Notes under the pieces: model-generated | Told to the model about the DNA's origin: nothing | The model's input: only the letters and a program-made list of their open reading frames with translations | Database searches by the model: none | Assembly (NCBI GenBank): GCA_002900995.3 | Contig: CM035307.1 | Location: 3,782,001-3,846,000 of the forward strand | DNA length: 64,000 bases | Direction: 5' to 3' | Source: Ganoderma boninense | Lineage: Eukaryota; Basidiomycota; Agaricomycetes; Polyporales; Polyporaceae | In this document: positions 24,639 to 35,615 of the stretch, piece by piece | Position numbering within the stretch: the stretch's first letter is position 1 | Layout of the letters: every line of letters begins with the position of its first letter | Position numbers and translations under genes: made by a program

Positions 24639-25875
24639 ATATGGCGATGGATGAAGAGTCTTTCCCGATGACCTCTTCGGGAGTCTGTAATTGGCATTCA
24701 ATGAGCGGTTGGAAATACCCATAGACGGCAACTGTGTATTTATTATCAGTGATTTACTGGCCAGTAAAACGCACAGTGTTGAAAAGGGATCGAGTTTGTG
24801 TCTCTTGCCTTCAACTGGCCTTGCTGTCCTCAGTGACAACTCAGTGAATGCACCTGGAATGCACGGCGGAGGCGCCTACAGTATAAAATCGGACTTCGCC
24901 GAACACCGCCACGACCGGAGGCTGCAGCCGTCTCCTTCTAGTTTCGCAGGCTGTGTCTTGCCCGCACACCACCCATTACTGAGTCATTGCAAGCTGGTTC
25001 ATTCTTAAGTTGGCTGAGGAGGCATGCAGTTTGACACTGTGAGTTAGTTCTGCCCCAATACCGTCTCTCAGCTGATCACCATGATGGACATTTCTCCGCT
25101 GTTACGTCTCGCAGGATCTTCGCTACGACGCTGGGAGGCGCATTTAGTGCTCTTGCCACCGCAGAACACTGGTTGCTTGCAATGAGGTTTCACCGATGCG
25201 TCAACGGGCGAGGACGCGTCTTCCTTTAAGCGCCTTCAGCCTCAGACGTGCTGTAACATCTGCTACGTGCAACGAGGAGTCATAGCTGCTCACAGCAACG
25301 GTACGGGACACAGGTACTTACCTGATGAGCCGCAATTCTAGCCACTACAAGCTGATCGTGGTCGTGTGGAATCTGCGTGTCGTCTATTTTTTGACATAAC
25401 CTACGCTCATCGCTGCACGGTTGAACGCGGTTTAAATCAAAAAGCAGCATCGCTCAACACCTGCGTACACGGTACTACACGTGTGTCGGCCAGACGCCTG
25501 CCTCACGAAATTACGAATTGGTGTGTTTTCATCTATGGAGTATGCTCGCGGGGCCCCTGATCATGATGCAGATCTCCAGTATATAGCACCCGGAGTGTGG
25601 CCACACTGCCCATTCCGTAACCAACACAAATACAGAAACACTTTAACCTCTTCCATCACTATTTCACGACGAAGGCTTCTCATTCGTCCGGATAACTACA
25701 TCGTTGTGGTTTGGAGCTATTGCGTCCTTATGCATTTACACGTTTCACTTTAAGGAGCCCTGGCAGTGTCCATGGTGCCTCATGCGGTTCCCTCGAGTCA
25801 TCCCGGGTCCCGGTTTGACCGTGGCACCGCGTTTGATGACTGACCATTACAGGTTACTCTCCGAAGCCTCATGAA
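24639..25875. other. Intergenic region, left part of duplicated unit A
   Basis: No gene is supported. From about 24855 it aligns with 27691 onward (GGAGGCGCC, GGA.TTCGCCG.ACA, GGAGGCATG.AGTTTGA, CAGGATCT.CGCTA, GGAGGCGCAT), showing that the spacer was duplicated with the gene. Confidence 0.6.
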
Positions 25876-25879
25876 CGCA

Positions 25880-26056
25880 AGTTTTTGCTGTCCCCGCAGT
25901 GATGAGGGACCACCATGTTGGCGCATTCTGTGCAGGGTACCAGTGAGAGCTATGCGTGTCCGCAAGCTGCAACACCACATGATGGTAAGTGCGCCGTTCA
26001 TCCCACTCATGCTGTTATAGTGTTGAAATTGAATTTTACCCAGGGGAGCATAAAAG
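25880..26056 (+). promoter_or_regulatory. Upstream module of G1 peptidase copy 4
   Basis: TGCTGTCCCCGCAGTGATGA (about 25887) precedes a CATAAAAG TATA-like box (26049-26056) by about 160 bp; the ATG is 70 bp further. Confidence 0.65.
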
Positions 26057-26125
26057 ATTGGAGTCGAAGCTGCGACCGTCCTCTACACCCCAGATTTCGA
26101 CAACCCTTTCTGATCGACTTGCAGC

Positions 26126-27104
26126 ATGTTCTCCGCCACTCTCTTCTGCCAGATCCTCCTCGCCACTGCGGCCCTCGCTATCCCGAGCTCGAAGGGGCGT
26201 CTTGCTGCTCGCGTAGCACGTCGCGATGGTGGCCTCACTCCACAGTCGCACCCGAACCAGCTTGTCGAGTCCCCCTTCGCAGAGGTCCCTGCGGTCGACG
26301 CCGCCACCAACGGCACGACTGCCAAAGTATCTTACAGTGGCAACTGGGCCGGCGCGGTATTGTCTTCCAAGAACGTAAGTTTTTCGCGTTCGTGTCGGCC
26401 ATGCTCCCGAACATCCAGATAATCTCCTCCTCTTTACCCCGACAGGCCACATACAAGACCGTCACGGGCACTTTCGTCGTCCCGCATCCCAAGGAGCCCT
26501 CCGGCGCAACCGGAAAGCACTCCGCGGCCGTGTGGGTCGGTATCGACGGGGCGTCCTGTGGCAAGGCGATCCTCCAGACCGGCCTCGACATCTCCGTCAA
26601 CGGCAGCAGCACCAACTACTATGGTAAGCACTTACCGCTCTCTCATCCCATCCTCCCATACCTCTCTGTATCTCGCTCACCCCACTGCTTCTCGCCATAG
26701 CGTGGTACGAATGGTTCCCCGCGCCCTGGACCCCGTTCAGCGGCATCACCTTCAAGGCGGGGGACGCCGTCACCGTCAGCGTGACCGCGACGTCGAAGAC
26801 GTCCGGCAAAGCGACCGTCACGAACAAGTCGACGGGCAAGACCGTCTCGCACACGTTCTCCGGACAACCCGCGCTCTGCGAGGAGAACGCCGAGTGGATC
26901 GTGGAGGATTTCTCTTCGGGCGGCAAGCTCGTGCCGTTCGCGGACTTTGGCAAGGTCGAGTTCACAGACGCCACTGCGACGACGCTGGGGGGCAAGACGG
27001 TCGGGCCGGCGGGCGCGACGCTCGTTGATCTCGTGCATAACAAGACGGTCCTCACCAAGGCGTCCACCGGGGCTCGCTCTGTCACGGTCTCTTATGTCGG
27101 CTGA
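26126..27104 (+). CDS. G1 family glutamic endopeptidase (eqolisin), copy 4
   Basis: Exons 26126-26374, 26446-26623 and 26701-27104 give 276 aa. Signal peptide MFSATLFCQILLATAALA, propeptide with RVARRDGG, mature start near YSGNWAGAVLSS. TGTFVVPHPKEPSG, VWVGIDGASCGKAILQTG (catalytic Gln), WYEWFPAPWTPFSGITF and ENAEWIVEDFSSGGKLVPFADFG (catalytic Glu) are intact. It lies inside duplication unit A and is a close sister of copy 5. Small differences such as NYYA in place of SYDA at the exon 2/3 join and FADFG in place of FANFG show some divergence after duplication. Confidence 0.95.
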
Positions 27105-28670
27105 GCGCAGCAACTACGCTCTTCGGTACCTCTGTCATTTGTGGTTATCCTGCATGATGTAGGAGATGCAGCCTGCGGTCGCGTTTGTTCTCACTGGGGT
27201 TCCGAACATACCTCTCCTCTCCTGTATTTATTATTCGCGTACTCCCTGGACGCGTATTGCGACATCACCTGTTTACATTGTATCGCTTTAAGTCCTGGCG
27301 TTACTGTACCTTGATATGATTTTGCTGGCGTTGCCGAAGACCCAGGCTCGGGGCTTCTCAGGCTGGTGCCCAAATATTTGTGTTATGTAGGGTCACCGCC
27401 ACCTCCCACCAACGCGCGCTTTGCCAGGTCAATGGGAGTGGAACCCTCCTACTGTGGCAAGGTTGAAATTTGGTACCGGGCACTGCATCCTCATCAGGAA
27501 ACACCCCAAATGCTATTCAGCTATATTTACCAATAATTCGATTTGTTGAGTCGACGCTTTCCCTCCTGCTGTTGAACGATCTAACGCCTAAAAAATGCTG
27601 ATGAGCTCACTTAATACAATGACTGACGACTGTTTGTCATTGGCGAGAGCGACAAGAATTATGTTTGCGTCAAAGCCAAGTCGAACCGGGTTGAATGCAC
27701 GCTGGAGGCGCCCGCAGTAGTTACTCAATGCGGATTTCGCCGGACACTGCCACGACAGGAGTCGATCGCAGCCGGATGTTTGTGCCTCATTGAACGTTTC
27801 AACCGCCATCCTCACAGCCTGATACGTAGCAGTGTACAGGAACATATCGATATCATCCTGATAGGAACTCACAAGCCTTGTAAGTGAAATATCCTACTGC
27901 AAACCAGAAAGCACTCGTCTAACATGGTTCTGACATCGACAACTTCTACAGAGCTCAAGGCTATAGGTCTAGCCTAGTGGTCACGACATAATGGTATGGC
28001 CACCGTAGAGGATCGCAAGTTTTAAATATTCCAGGAACAGACGTTCTGTCTACTGAGGTCCATGGGGTCACGATAAGCGAGGCAAGAGGTTGAGCGTAGC
28101 AAGCACTGATGGCACACAGTGATGATCACTCAGAGATCCGTAGGTTCTGTCTTGCCACGTATTCGGCCTACTACGTGCTCATTTCCGACTGGGACATCGT
28201 AACTCGAATTATCAGAGATGAAAGGAGGCATGGAGTTTGATGCTGTGAGTGCGTTCTGTCACAATACCGCCTCACAGCTGATTATTGGCCCTTCTATTGG
28301 CAGGATCTCGCTAAGACACTAGGAGGCGCATCGAGTTCTCTTTCCACCGCAGAATAAGCCTTGCTTGCAAAGAATTTTTATGTGTCAGTGGACGAGTTCT
28401 TCTATCAATGCTTCAGGACAAAGACTTCTCAGGTGTCGGGACAGCTGCATTGCTGTTCTCTGGAACCCCTGCGCCCCTATGCCTTCACAAACGACTACAT
28501 CTTCTGCTGTGTTATAATCATTCACGTGGTTGAACTTTCAGGAGGTCTGGCAGTGTCTGCCGTGCATCATCCGATTTCCTCGAGTCGTGCCGGGTCACGG
28601 ATTGGCGGTGGGCACCGCGCTCTACTACCACTGCACATCTCTGGGTGCTCTCGGAAGTTTCACTCAGGCA
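27105..28670. other. Intergenic region spanning the unit A/B join
   Basis: Holds the 3' flank of copy 4 (to about 27430), about 260 bp not shared between units, then the left part of unit B. No gene is supported. Confidence 0.5.
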
Positions 28671-28673
28671 AGC

Positions 28674-28862
28674 TTTTGCTGTCCGCGCAGTGCTGAGAGA
28701 CCACTATGGTGGCGCATTCTCTGTGCCGAAGACCGGCGTACCGCGTCAGTGTAAGCGGTGTGTGTCCGCAAACCGCAACACCGCATGCTGGTATGTGCAC
28801 CATTCATCCACTCGTCCTGTTTCAGTGTCGAAATCCAGTCCTACCTAGAGGGAACATAAAAG
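28674..28862 (+). promoter_or_regulatory. Upstream module of G1 peptidase copy 5
   Basis: TTTTGCTGTCCGCGCAGTGC (about 28675) precedes CATAAAAG (28855-28862) by about 175 bp, followed by GCTTCGAGTCGCAG, which is also seen in similar form before copies 4 and 6. Confidence 0.65.
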
Positions 28863-28932
28863 CTTCGAGTCGCAGCCGACCATCCTCCAGACACCCAATT
28901 CCGACAAGCCTCTCCAATCGACTCGCAACATC

Positions 28933-29906
28933 ATGTTCTCCGCCACTCTCCTCTGCCAGATCCTCCTCGCCACTGCGGCGCTCGCCATCCCGACTTCAAG
29001 TTCCAAGGGTGGTCTTGCTGCTCGCGTCGCCCGTCGCGAGGCTGTGGGTTCCACCCGCCAGTCTCAGCCAAACCAGCTCATCGAGTCCCCAGTTGTGACT
29101 GTGACTGAGGTCGCGGGGGTTGACTCCATTGCCAACGCCACCGCTGCAACAGTGTCCTACAGCGAAAACTGGGCCGGTGCGGTTCTATCAGCCAAAAATG
29201 TACGCCTTCGTACTAGAGACATGAGCACAGCCGACTGACCTACTCGCTTTCATCCCCGACACTAGGCTACCTACAAGACGGTGACGGGCACCTTCGTCGT
29301 CCCACACCCGAAGGAGCCCTCCGGTGGGACCGGAAAGCACTCTTCCACCGCCTGGGTCGGCATCGACGGCGCGTCTTGCAGCAAGGCGATCCTCCAGACC
29401 GGCGTCGACTTCAACGTCGACGGCAACAGCGTCAGCTACGATGGTACGGCCGCCCATGTCGTTTCCGTTACCAGTGCATCGGACTGACCGCACACCCCGC
29501 AGCATGGTACGAGTGGTTCCCCGCGCCCTCGACCGACTTCAGCGGCATCAGCTTCAAGGCGGGCGACCACGTCGAGGTGACGGTGACCGCCACCTCGAAA
29601 ACGTCCGGCAAGGCGACGGTCACGAACAAGTCGACGGGGAAGACCGTCTCGCACACGTTCTCCGGGCAGCCCGCGCTCTGCGAGGAGGACGCGGAGTGGA
29701 TCGTCGAGGACTTCGAGGAGGGCGGCTCGCTCGTCCCCTTCGCGAACTTCGGCAAGGTCGAGTTCACAGACGCCACCGCGACCACCCTGAAGGGCAAGAC
29801 GGTGGGCCCGGCGAACGCAACACTCATGGACTTGAAGCACAACAACAAAGTCATCACGAAAGCGTCTATCGGGGTTCGCTCTGTGATGGTCTCTTATGTC
29901 GGCTGA
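28933..29906 (+). CDS. G1 family glutamic endopeptidase (eqolisin), copy 5
   Basis: Exons 28933-29199, 29266-29443 and 29503-29906 give 282 aa, the longest of the seven because of a longer propeptide (TSSSKGG insert and VVTVTEVAGVD). Signal peptide MFSATLLCQILLATAALA; mature start near YSENWAGAVLSA. TGTFVVPHPKEPSGG, AWVGIDGASCSKAILQTG, WYEWFPAPSTDFSGISF, EDAEWIVEDFEEGGSLVPFANFG and the catalytic Gln and Glu are intact. The exon 3 DNA is very close to that of copy 3 over long stretches (ACCGACTTCAGCGGCATCAG), while its flanks match copy 4. This may indicate gene conversion among array members. Confidence 0.95.
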
Positions 29907-30115
29907 GCGCCGTCATTAGCCTCTTCGGTATATCTGCTATTTGTGGTTAGCATCATGTAGGAGAGGCAGCGGCTGGGTTTGATCACACTGGGACGATTCG
30001 GACAGACTTCTCTCGTTTATTTATTTGTGTACTCCCTGGACGCTTGTTGCGACATCACCTGTCCACATTGTATCATTCGAAATTCTCTTGATATTCAGCT
30101 ATAGAGTTAGGGTTA

Positions 30116-30468
30116 CAGCAGATTCACAAATGCACGACGCGTGTCGAAAAAATTTCGACGCGTTCGAATCTTCCAACCTATCTTCCGAACCAGTCTTCCA
30201 ACTTACAAGCGCCCGTCAAACCCTTACAAGGCGGCGTGGCATGTTTGGCTCCTCGCCAGAAATGGGCTGCGTGTGATACTCGTGACGGCACGCGTTCGCA
30301 ACGGGGGTTCGTCACGCACCATTTGGGGCAGGGGACCAAACAAACCACGCCGGCGGGGATTGGCCCGATGGGCGTCTATGGGTTGGAAGATTGGGTCGGA
30401 AGGTTGCTCGGAAGATTGGGACGCGTCGAAAAAAAACTTGGACGCGTCATCCATTTGTGAATCTGCTG
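30116..30468. mobile_element. MITE-like inverted-repeat element with TA flanks
   Basis: The ends CAGCAGATTCACAAATG (30116-30132) and CATTTGTGAATCTGCTG (30452-30468) are perfect inverted repeats, with TA on both outer sides. Next to them are further inverted blocks (GACGCGT.., TCTTCCGA..CAGTCTTCC versus GGAAGATTGG..CGGAAG). At 353 bp with no transposase, this fits a Tc1/mariner or pogo-type non-autonomous element. The related site in duplication unit A lacks it, so it inserted after that duplication. Confidence 0.85.
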
Positions 30469-30622
30469 TAACTGTTATTTGCTGGCGTTACCGAAGACGC
30501 AGGCTCCGATATCTGGTTCTGTAGGCTTTCAAGCTGGCCTGTGCCCTTCGGCGCCTCTGGTGCCCAAATATTTGTGTAACAGACACCGCCACTCCCCTCC
30601 ACCAAGATGCGCGCTTTGCCAG

Positions 30623-31410
30623 AAGGTGTTGCTTGAAGTCGCCATCCTTGACTTTCTGAGGTTCTGGTCCGTGCTTGCAATCGCACTATGTAAGGCCCTA
30701 CTCATATCTCAGTAATGCGTATTGTGTTCCTTATGAGCCGAAAGCTCACTCTCTTATGCCAACAGTAACCCCGCCACTGCGTGTGCAGCGCGCATACATC
30801 ATCATCATATCAAGGCCATCGCACAATTTTAGCCACTAGTAGTAGTAACTACAAGTCCCCGCTCCGCGCGCTGTACAGCTTCAACATGACGTTCGCGGTG
30901 CCCATCAAACCGCAATATCACACTTAGCCTTCGTGTACATCATGTACAGTACACCACGCATGGCGGTGTCCGAAGCTGGGGACCTGTCGAACAAATTCCC
31001 AATTGGTGGGTTCCACATGTTTGAGCATACTCGCAGCAGGGCACACGATCTGATCGTATTATTCGTCCAGTGTGCCACCTGCGATATGATCTCCTGTCCA
31101 TTTCTCATAACCAATGCTAGTACAGCTTTTTCTGGCCAGAATACTTACTTTGCTACCATCGTATTCCATCATGCAGGATTGCTGTATCGCCGAGGCACTG
31201 TAATTGTAAGTAAGCTTCTTCATACATGGCATAAGAATTTTCCAACACTTCATCTCTCTTTCACGTTCAAGCAGTGTGACGCTGCCCAAGGTCCATCATG
31301 CAACCACAGGGTCCGAGTCACTGCCGGTTCGCAATGCGGTCACGGACGCCACATCCGACTCCACCAGTATATCATCGAAATTCGAATGGCACTCATGAAG
31401 GCCTCGTGAA
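30623..31410. other. Intergenic region before peptidase copy 6
   Basis: No supported gene. Short frames on both strands carry no motif. Confidence 0.4.
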
Positions 31411-31416
31411 GGAGCG

Positions 31417-31594
31417 TGTTTGCTGTCCCCGCAGGGATGGAAGGTCGCCATATTGGTGGATTCTCGGTGCAGCATCTCGCCACAATGCGAGCGATGCATG
31501 TCCTAGAGCCACAGAGCCGCATGGTAGTGAGTCGTGTCAGGGCACCGCATCCTACCGTAGTCCTACAATTTGATACTCACATGGCACATAAAGG
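31417..31594 (+). promoter_or_regulatory. Upstream module of G1 peptidase copy 6
   Basis: TTTGCTGTCCCCGCAGGGATG (shortened here to its core CTGTCCCCGCAGGGATG) at about 31421 precedes a CATAAAGG box (31587-31594) by about 165 bp, followed by CTTCGAGTTGAAG. Confidence 0.6.
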
Positions 31595-31678
31595 CTTCGA
31601 GTTGAAGCCGACCATCCCTCAGACGTCCAATTTTGACAACCCACCCGAAACGACTCCTACACGCTACCTATACCCATC

Positions 31679-32661
31679 ATGTTCGCTGCCGCTCTCCTCT
31701 GTCAAATCCTTCTTGCCACAGCGGCCCTCGCCATCCCGAGCTCCAAGAACCGTCTTGCAGCTCGGGTCGCTCGTCGCTCGGCTGCTGGTTCCAGCCGCCA
31801 GTCTCACCCAAACCAGCTCGTCGATTCCCCGTTTGTGGCCGAGGTCGCGGAGGTTGAGTCCATTGCCAACTCTGCCGCTGCAAAAGTATCCTACAGTGGG
31901 AACTGGGCCGGTGCGGTTCTATCGGCCAAGACTGTACGTCGTGGTACCAAAAGCTGGAGCACAGACGACTGATCAACTTTCCTTCATCCCCCGATACTAG
32001 GCTACCTACAAAACGGTGACGGGCACCTTCGTCGTCCCTCACCCTAAAGAGCCCTCCGGCGGGACCGGTAGGCACTCTTCCGCTGCCTGGGTCGGGATCG
32101 ACGGCGCGTCGTGCGGCCAAGCGATCCTCCAGACCGGCGTCGACTTCACGGTCAACGGAACCAGCGTCAGCTACTCCGGTGAGCATCCTCTAAGCCTTAA
32201 ACTTGACTCAGGATCGGCTCCGAGTACACTTGACTTACCACACTGCCCCCGGTCCAGCGTGGTACGAATGGTTCCCCGCGCCCTCGCACGACTTCTCCGG
32301 GATCACATTCAAAGCTGGGGACCACGTCACCGTGGCGGTCACCGCGACATCGAAGACGTCCGGTAAGGCGACGATCACGAACAAGTCGACGGGCAAGACC
32401 GTCTCGACCACTTTCACCGGGCAGAAGGCGCTCTGCGAGGAGGACGCTGAGTGGATCGTCGAGGACTTCTCGGTCAACGGCTCGCTCGTGCCGTTCGCGA
32501 ACTTCGGCAAGGTCGAGTTCACCGATGCCACCGCGACCACACTCAAAGGCAAGACGGTTGGGCCGGCGGGCGCGACGCTCATCGACTTGGTGCATGACAA
32601 GAAGGTGATCACGAAGGCGTCCACCGGGACTCGCTCCGTGACCATTTCTTACGTCGGCTGA
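31679..32661 (+). CDS. G1 family glutamic endopeptidase (eqolisin), copy 6
   Basis: Exons 31679-31933, 32001-32178 and 32258-32661 give 278 aa. Signal peptide MFAAALLCQILLATAALA, propeptide with RVARRSAAG and NQLVDS, mature start near YSGNWAGAVLSA. TGTFVVPHPKEPSGG, AWVGIDGASCGQAILQTG (catalytic Gln), WYEWFPAPSHDFSGITF and EDAEWIVEDFSVNGSLVPFANFG (catalytic Glu) are intact. It is a member of the inner subgroup. VSTTFTGQKALCEED shows local substitutions against VSHTFSGQPALCEED of the sister copies. Confidence 0.95.
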
Positions 32662-32838
32662 GCACCGTCACTCTCGCTTTCCGGCCCATCGGTAGGATGA
32701 TGCTCGTCTCGGCCTGGGTCCATGTGTGCTGGCATGGCTTGGACTCAAGAGAGGTGGCGTCAATGAATGCTGGGGCTTGGACATGACTCCCACGTACATT
32801 ATTCATTATCTGTGTACTACATACCAGCAAGCCCAACG

Positions 32839-33182
32839 TCAGTATTCTTGCACCTTGAAGGTGACTGACTCTCCGTGAACGGTGGCGGTGATCAGATCAG
32901 AGACGCTATCGGCCCGGTGACTCCGCCGTGATAGCGCTCGATGCTGCGACCCCGCTCGAAATTCTCGACCGCCAGCGTTGTCCTCCCGTTGTCCCAGTCC
33001 GTGACCATGTCCTTGCGCCAGCCAGGTCTTTTGACTGTACCGACTCGGCGTATTTGGCTCACATGTGCGTCCTTCGATGCAACTCTCTGCGGTGTTGAAT
33101 GAGGTGCGGCTTTCAACCCATCGCTCCGAGGTGAACTGCGGTGTCGACAGGGCACGAATATTAATCGTGTCAGGTACTGCAT
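32839..33182 (-). pseudogene. Possible gene relic, family not recognised
   Basis: Two minus-strand frames each look protein-like but do not join: VKRPGWRKDMVTDWDNGRTT with LAVENFERGRSIERYHGG in one, and SDLITATVHGESVTFKVQEY followed by a stop in another. They meet near 32910 without a splice site. This may be the 3' end of a decayed gene. I do not recognise the family. Confidence 0.3.
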
Positions 33183-33216
33183 CCCTCAAATGAATGGCCT
33201 GGCTGCAATCTATCAA

Positions 33217-35335
33217 GGCTCTACTAGGGCATCCATCCTTTCGAGACTCTGCGCCAGATTCTCGCCACTCCGCCCAATATCCTCGGACGGCGCCGACGCT
33301 GAAGCTGTGCCCTGCAAAGTGCGCCCTTTCTCCCCTCGGCTGTCATCGCATAGCTTCTCTTTGCTTTCCACTTTTCTGCCAATGCATCCGACTTCCGCAA
33401 CCTGACTGACATCCTCTCTCGCTACACCAGACTTCCGCCTGTACCCTCCCGTTTGGCAACAGGAATGGCTCAATAGCCTTCACGAGAATATGAATGCCCT
33501 CGATATCGATCCTGGAGTGCGGTGCTAAAGGGGAAGGAGATAGAAGTGCCAAGAGCGAGAGGGTCCTGCGGATTGAATACGCAATGGTGAGTGCCAGTGG
33601 GGATTGAACGCGCAATCAGTGGGGCAGGTTGTGGGCCCTGGCAGTTCTCCAGAACCCCCCTTCTTTCGTCGCGTACTCTTCATCGTACGATAATTCGTCC
33701 ACTGCCAGCCCTTGACAATGCTTGAGACCTGAGGCGGCTGCTCTACGTTCCATCTCTGCACATACAAAGGACGCTGGCTCTGGGTCTATCTCTGCGCGCC
33801 GGTTCTCGGCTGAGGACCGCGTGGTGGTGGGGCACAGGTACTGAGCCAGGGTCTTCTCTGACAGGTCGATCCAGGTCCCCTCGCACGATGCTCGCAAACA
33901 TGATGGACTAGGATGGACTCCGTTCCAGGTGAGGCCGCGGCGAGGAGAGTGTGGATTTTGCGGCAGTGCCAAGATACTCGTCTCGATGTGGCCCTTCCCG
34001 TTGGCGCTGCTTGCAGCTCAATGGGCACCCACAGCAGAAGCTACGGAGGTCCATGATCACACTCCCGCTGGCTCGTCTGAGGTTTCGTTTTGCGGACACT
34101 CCATCGCTTCGCCATCCACCCACCCCCCTTGTCCCCCGCGTTAGGTTGACCGGCGATTGAAGCTTTGGCGCTTTGAAGTCTCCCGATGCACCGAGGTTCC
34201 GCGAACGTCCCTGACATTGACACTGACAGAATCTTGCCATCCTCGAGGCATGGAGGCAGGCCCACCACATGTTCCTAGCATTTTTACGCGGAACAGCCTG
34301 GCCATGCGCCCTCTAATCCTACGCCCGTCGCAGTGATAAGGTCAAGGACCCGTGGTCTTGAGCGACCTCTGGGTTCTCCACAATGATAGCAGCGGCACCC
34401 GTGGCAGGCGTTGACATGCTGCCATGCAGGAGCCGACGGAAGGGCGCTGTCAGATCAGTGCTAAGCTTGCCTTCGCCAGCTTTAGCAACGAATAATCCAT
34501 GGCGGATATCGACCAAATGGTGGCATTCTCTGGTTGCGGACATGAGGCGTAAGTCCGCACGAGCCGAGTCGCGACTCGTGCTCCTCCACTTTCTGGTACC
34601 TACGCGCTTACTATTCGCCACGGATGTTGATTGAGGATGGCAACATCCCGTCCCGTTCCGAAGGAGGGCGCTTAGGTTTCCGATTTCGGTGCAATCTCTT
34701 TCGATTGGACTTCCAACCACTTACGTCTGTCGACACGAACTGTTCTGCTGAATGGCTACCGAATGTGCGCTGAGCATTGGTCCTATCATCGATGTCCCGC
34801 ATTTCTTGAGTTTCGTATTCTCACCATCATTGTTTGCTCAACATCCTCTGGCTACATGTTATGGACCCCAAGGCCGGCAGCTTCCATTGAATATGTCTAA
34901 GTTTTCTTATCGCTATCGCTATTATGTTTTCGATGCAGCAAACAACGCTCATAACGAACAGCGGTACCGAAGCATCGATCACCTGAGCCTTCCCTGAGTG
35001 GCATGGCCAACTCATCCCATGCGACACTGCGGGGTACCATATGATACCCTATGTCACGGCCACAGTATGTTTCTCTCACGAGTCAATGGTTCCCACTTTC
35101 TAGATTGTAGTTGTGTGGGTCCGTCTGATCGTGCTTGTTCTTCTGTACACTGGAGAGGACTTATCAAAACTTACCATGTGGGTCCTCTGGGCTATTTTTA
35201 TCGCCAGAACGCCGACGGACAATCCCCATCGTCCTCCCACCCGTCCGCAAGTTAGAATTTGGTCATCGGCGCGGCTTTTCACACTGTCAACCCATCACGC
35301 AACATCCGTATTGCCTTCGAAAGACCCTGACGAGG
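33217..35335. other. Intergenic region before peptidase copy 7
   Basis: About 2.1 kb with no supported gene. A GAATTTGGTCATCGGCG stretch near 35255 recalls the ATTTCGAAATTTGGT block of the peptidase upstream modules. Confidence 0.4.
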
Positions 35336-35341
35336 CACATC

Positions 35342-35517
35342 TCGCTGTCCGCTGGGTGATGAAGAAGCGTAGAGTCCATGCGTCTCCTCTCTCCGAAAGG
35401 GCCCGACAATGGAGTTTACGCATCTTGCCACAGCACACCACCATCCGCTTTGCCAACTATTCGTTGAGCACGCATTTTATGACGGAATCAAAGTTAGCTC
35501 ATCTCAGGCGTATAAAA
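35342..35517 (+). promoter_or_regulatory. Upstream module of G1 peptidase copy 7
   Basis: CGCTGTCCGCTGGGTGATGA (about 35343) is followed about 150 bp later by TATAAAA (35511-35517), 99 bp before the ATG. Confidence 0.6.
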
Positions 35518-35615
35518 AGCCTCGGAACACAGACGGACGATCCTCCAGCTCGGTACACACCCAGTTCTGACAGCCCGTTCGAGTCGCCTTCCGCTCGCCT
35601 CCTTCGCCCATCGTC

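Larger units (their letters stand above)
24855..27430 (+). repeat. Segmental duplication unit A (contains copy 4)
   Basis: This unit is repeated at 27691-30622: matching spacer blocks upstream, the peptidase gene, and matching 3' flank (GTACTCCCTGGACGC, GCGACATCACCTGT, GTGCCCAAATATTTGTGT, GCGCGCTTTGCCAG). Its offset from unit B is about 2.83 kb, and the ATG-to-ATG distance is 2,807 bp. Confidence 0.75.
27691..30622 (+). repeat. Segmental duplication unit B (contains copy 5 and a MITE)
   Basis: Second copy of the block at 24855-27430. It is longer chiefly because of the 353-bp inverted-repeat element at 30116-30468, absent at the matching place in unit A (around 27318). Confidence 0.75.

Noticed and set aside
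30224..30454. Protein-coding gene inside the MITE
   Set aside because: Too short for a transposase and lacks the DDE/D signature.
30141..30524. Mirror-image frames on both strands
   Set aside because: They read through the inverted repeats of the MITE; their symmetry explains the openness.
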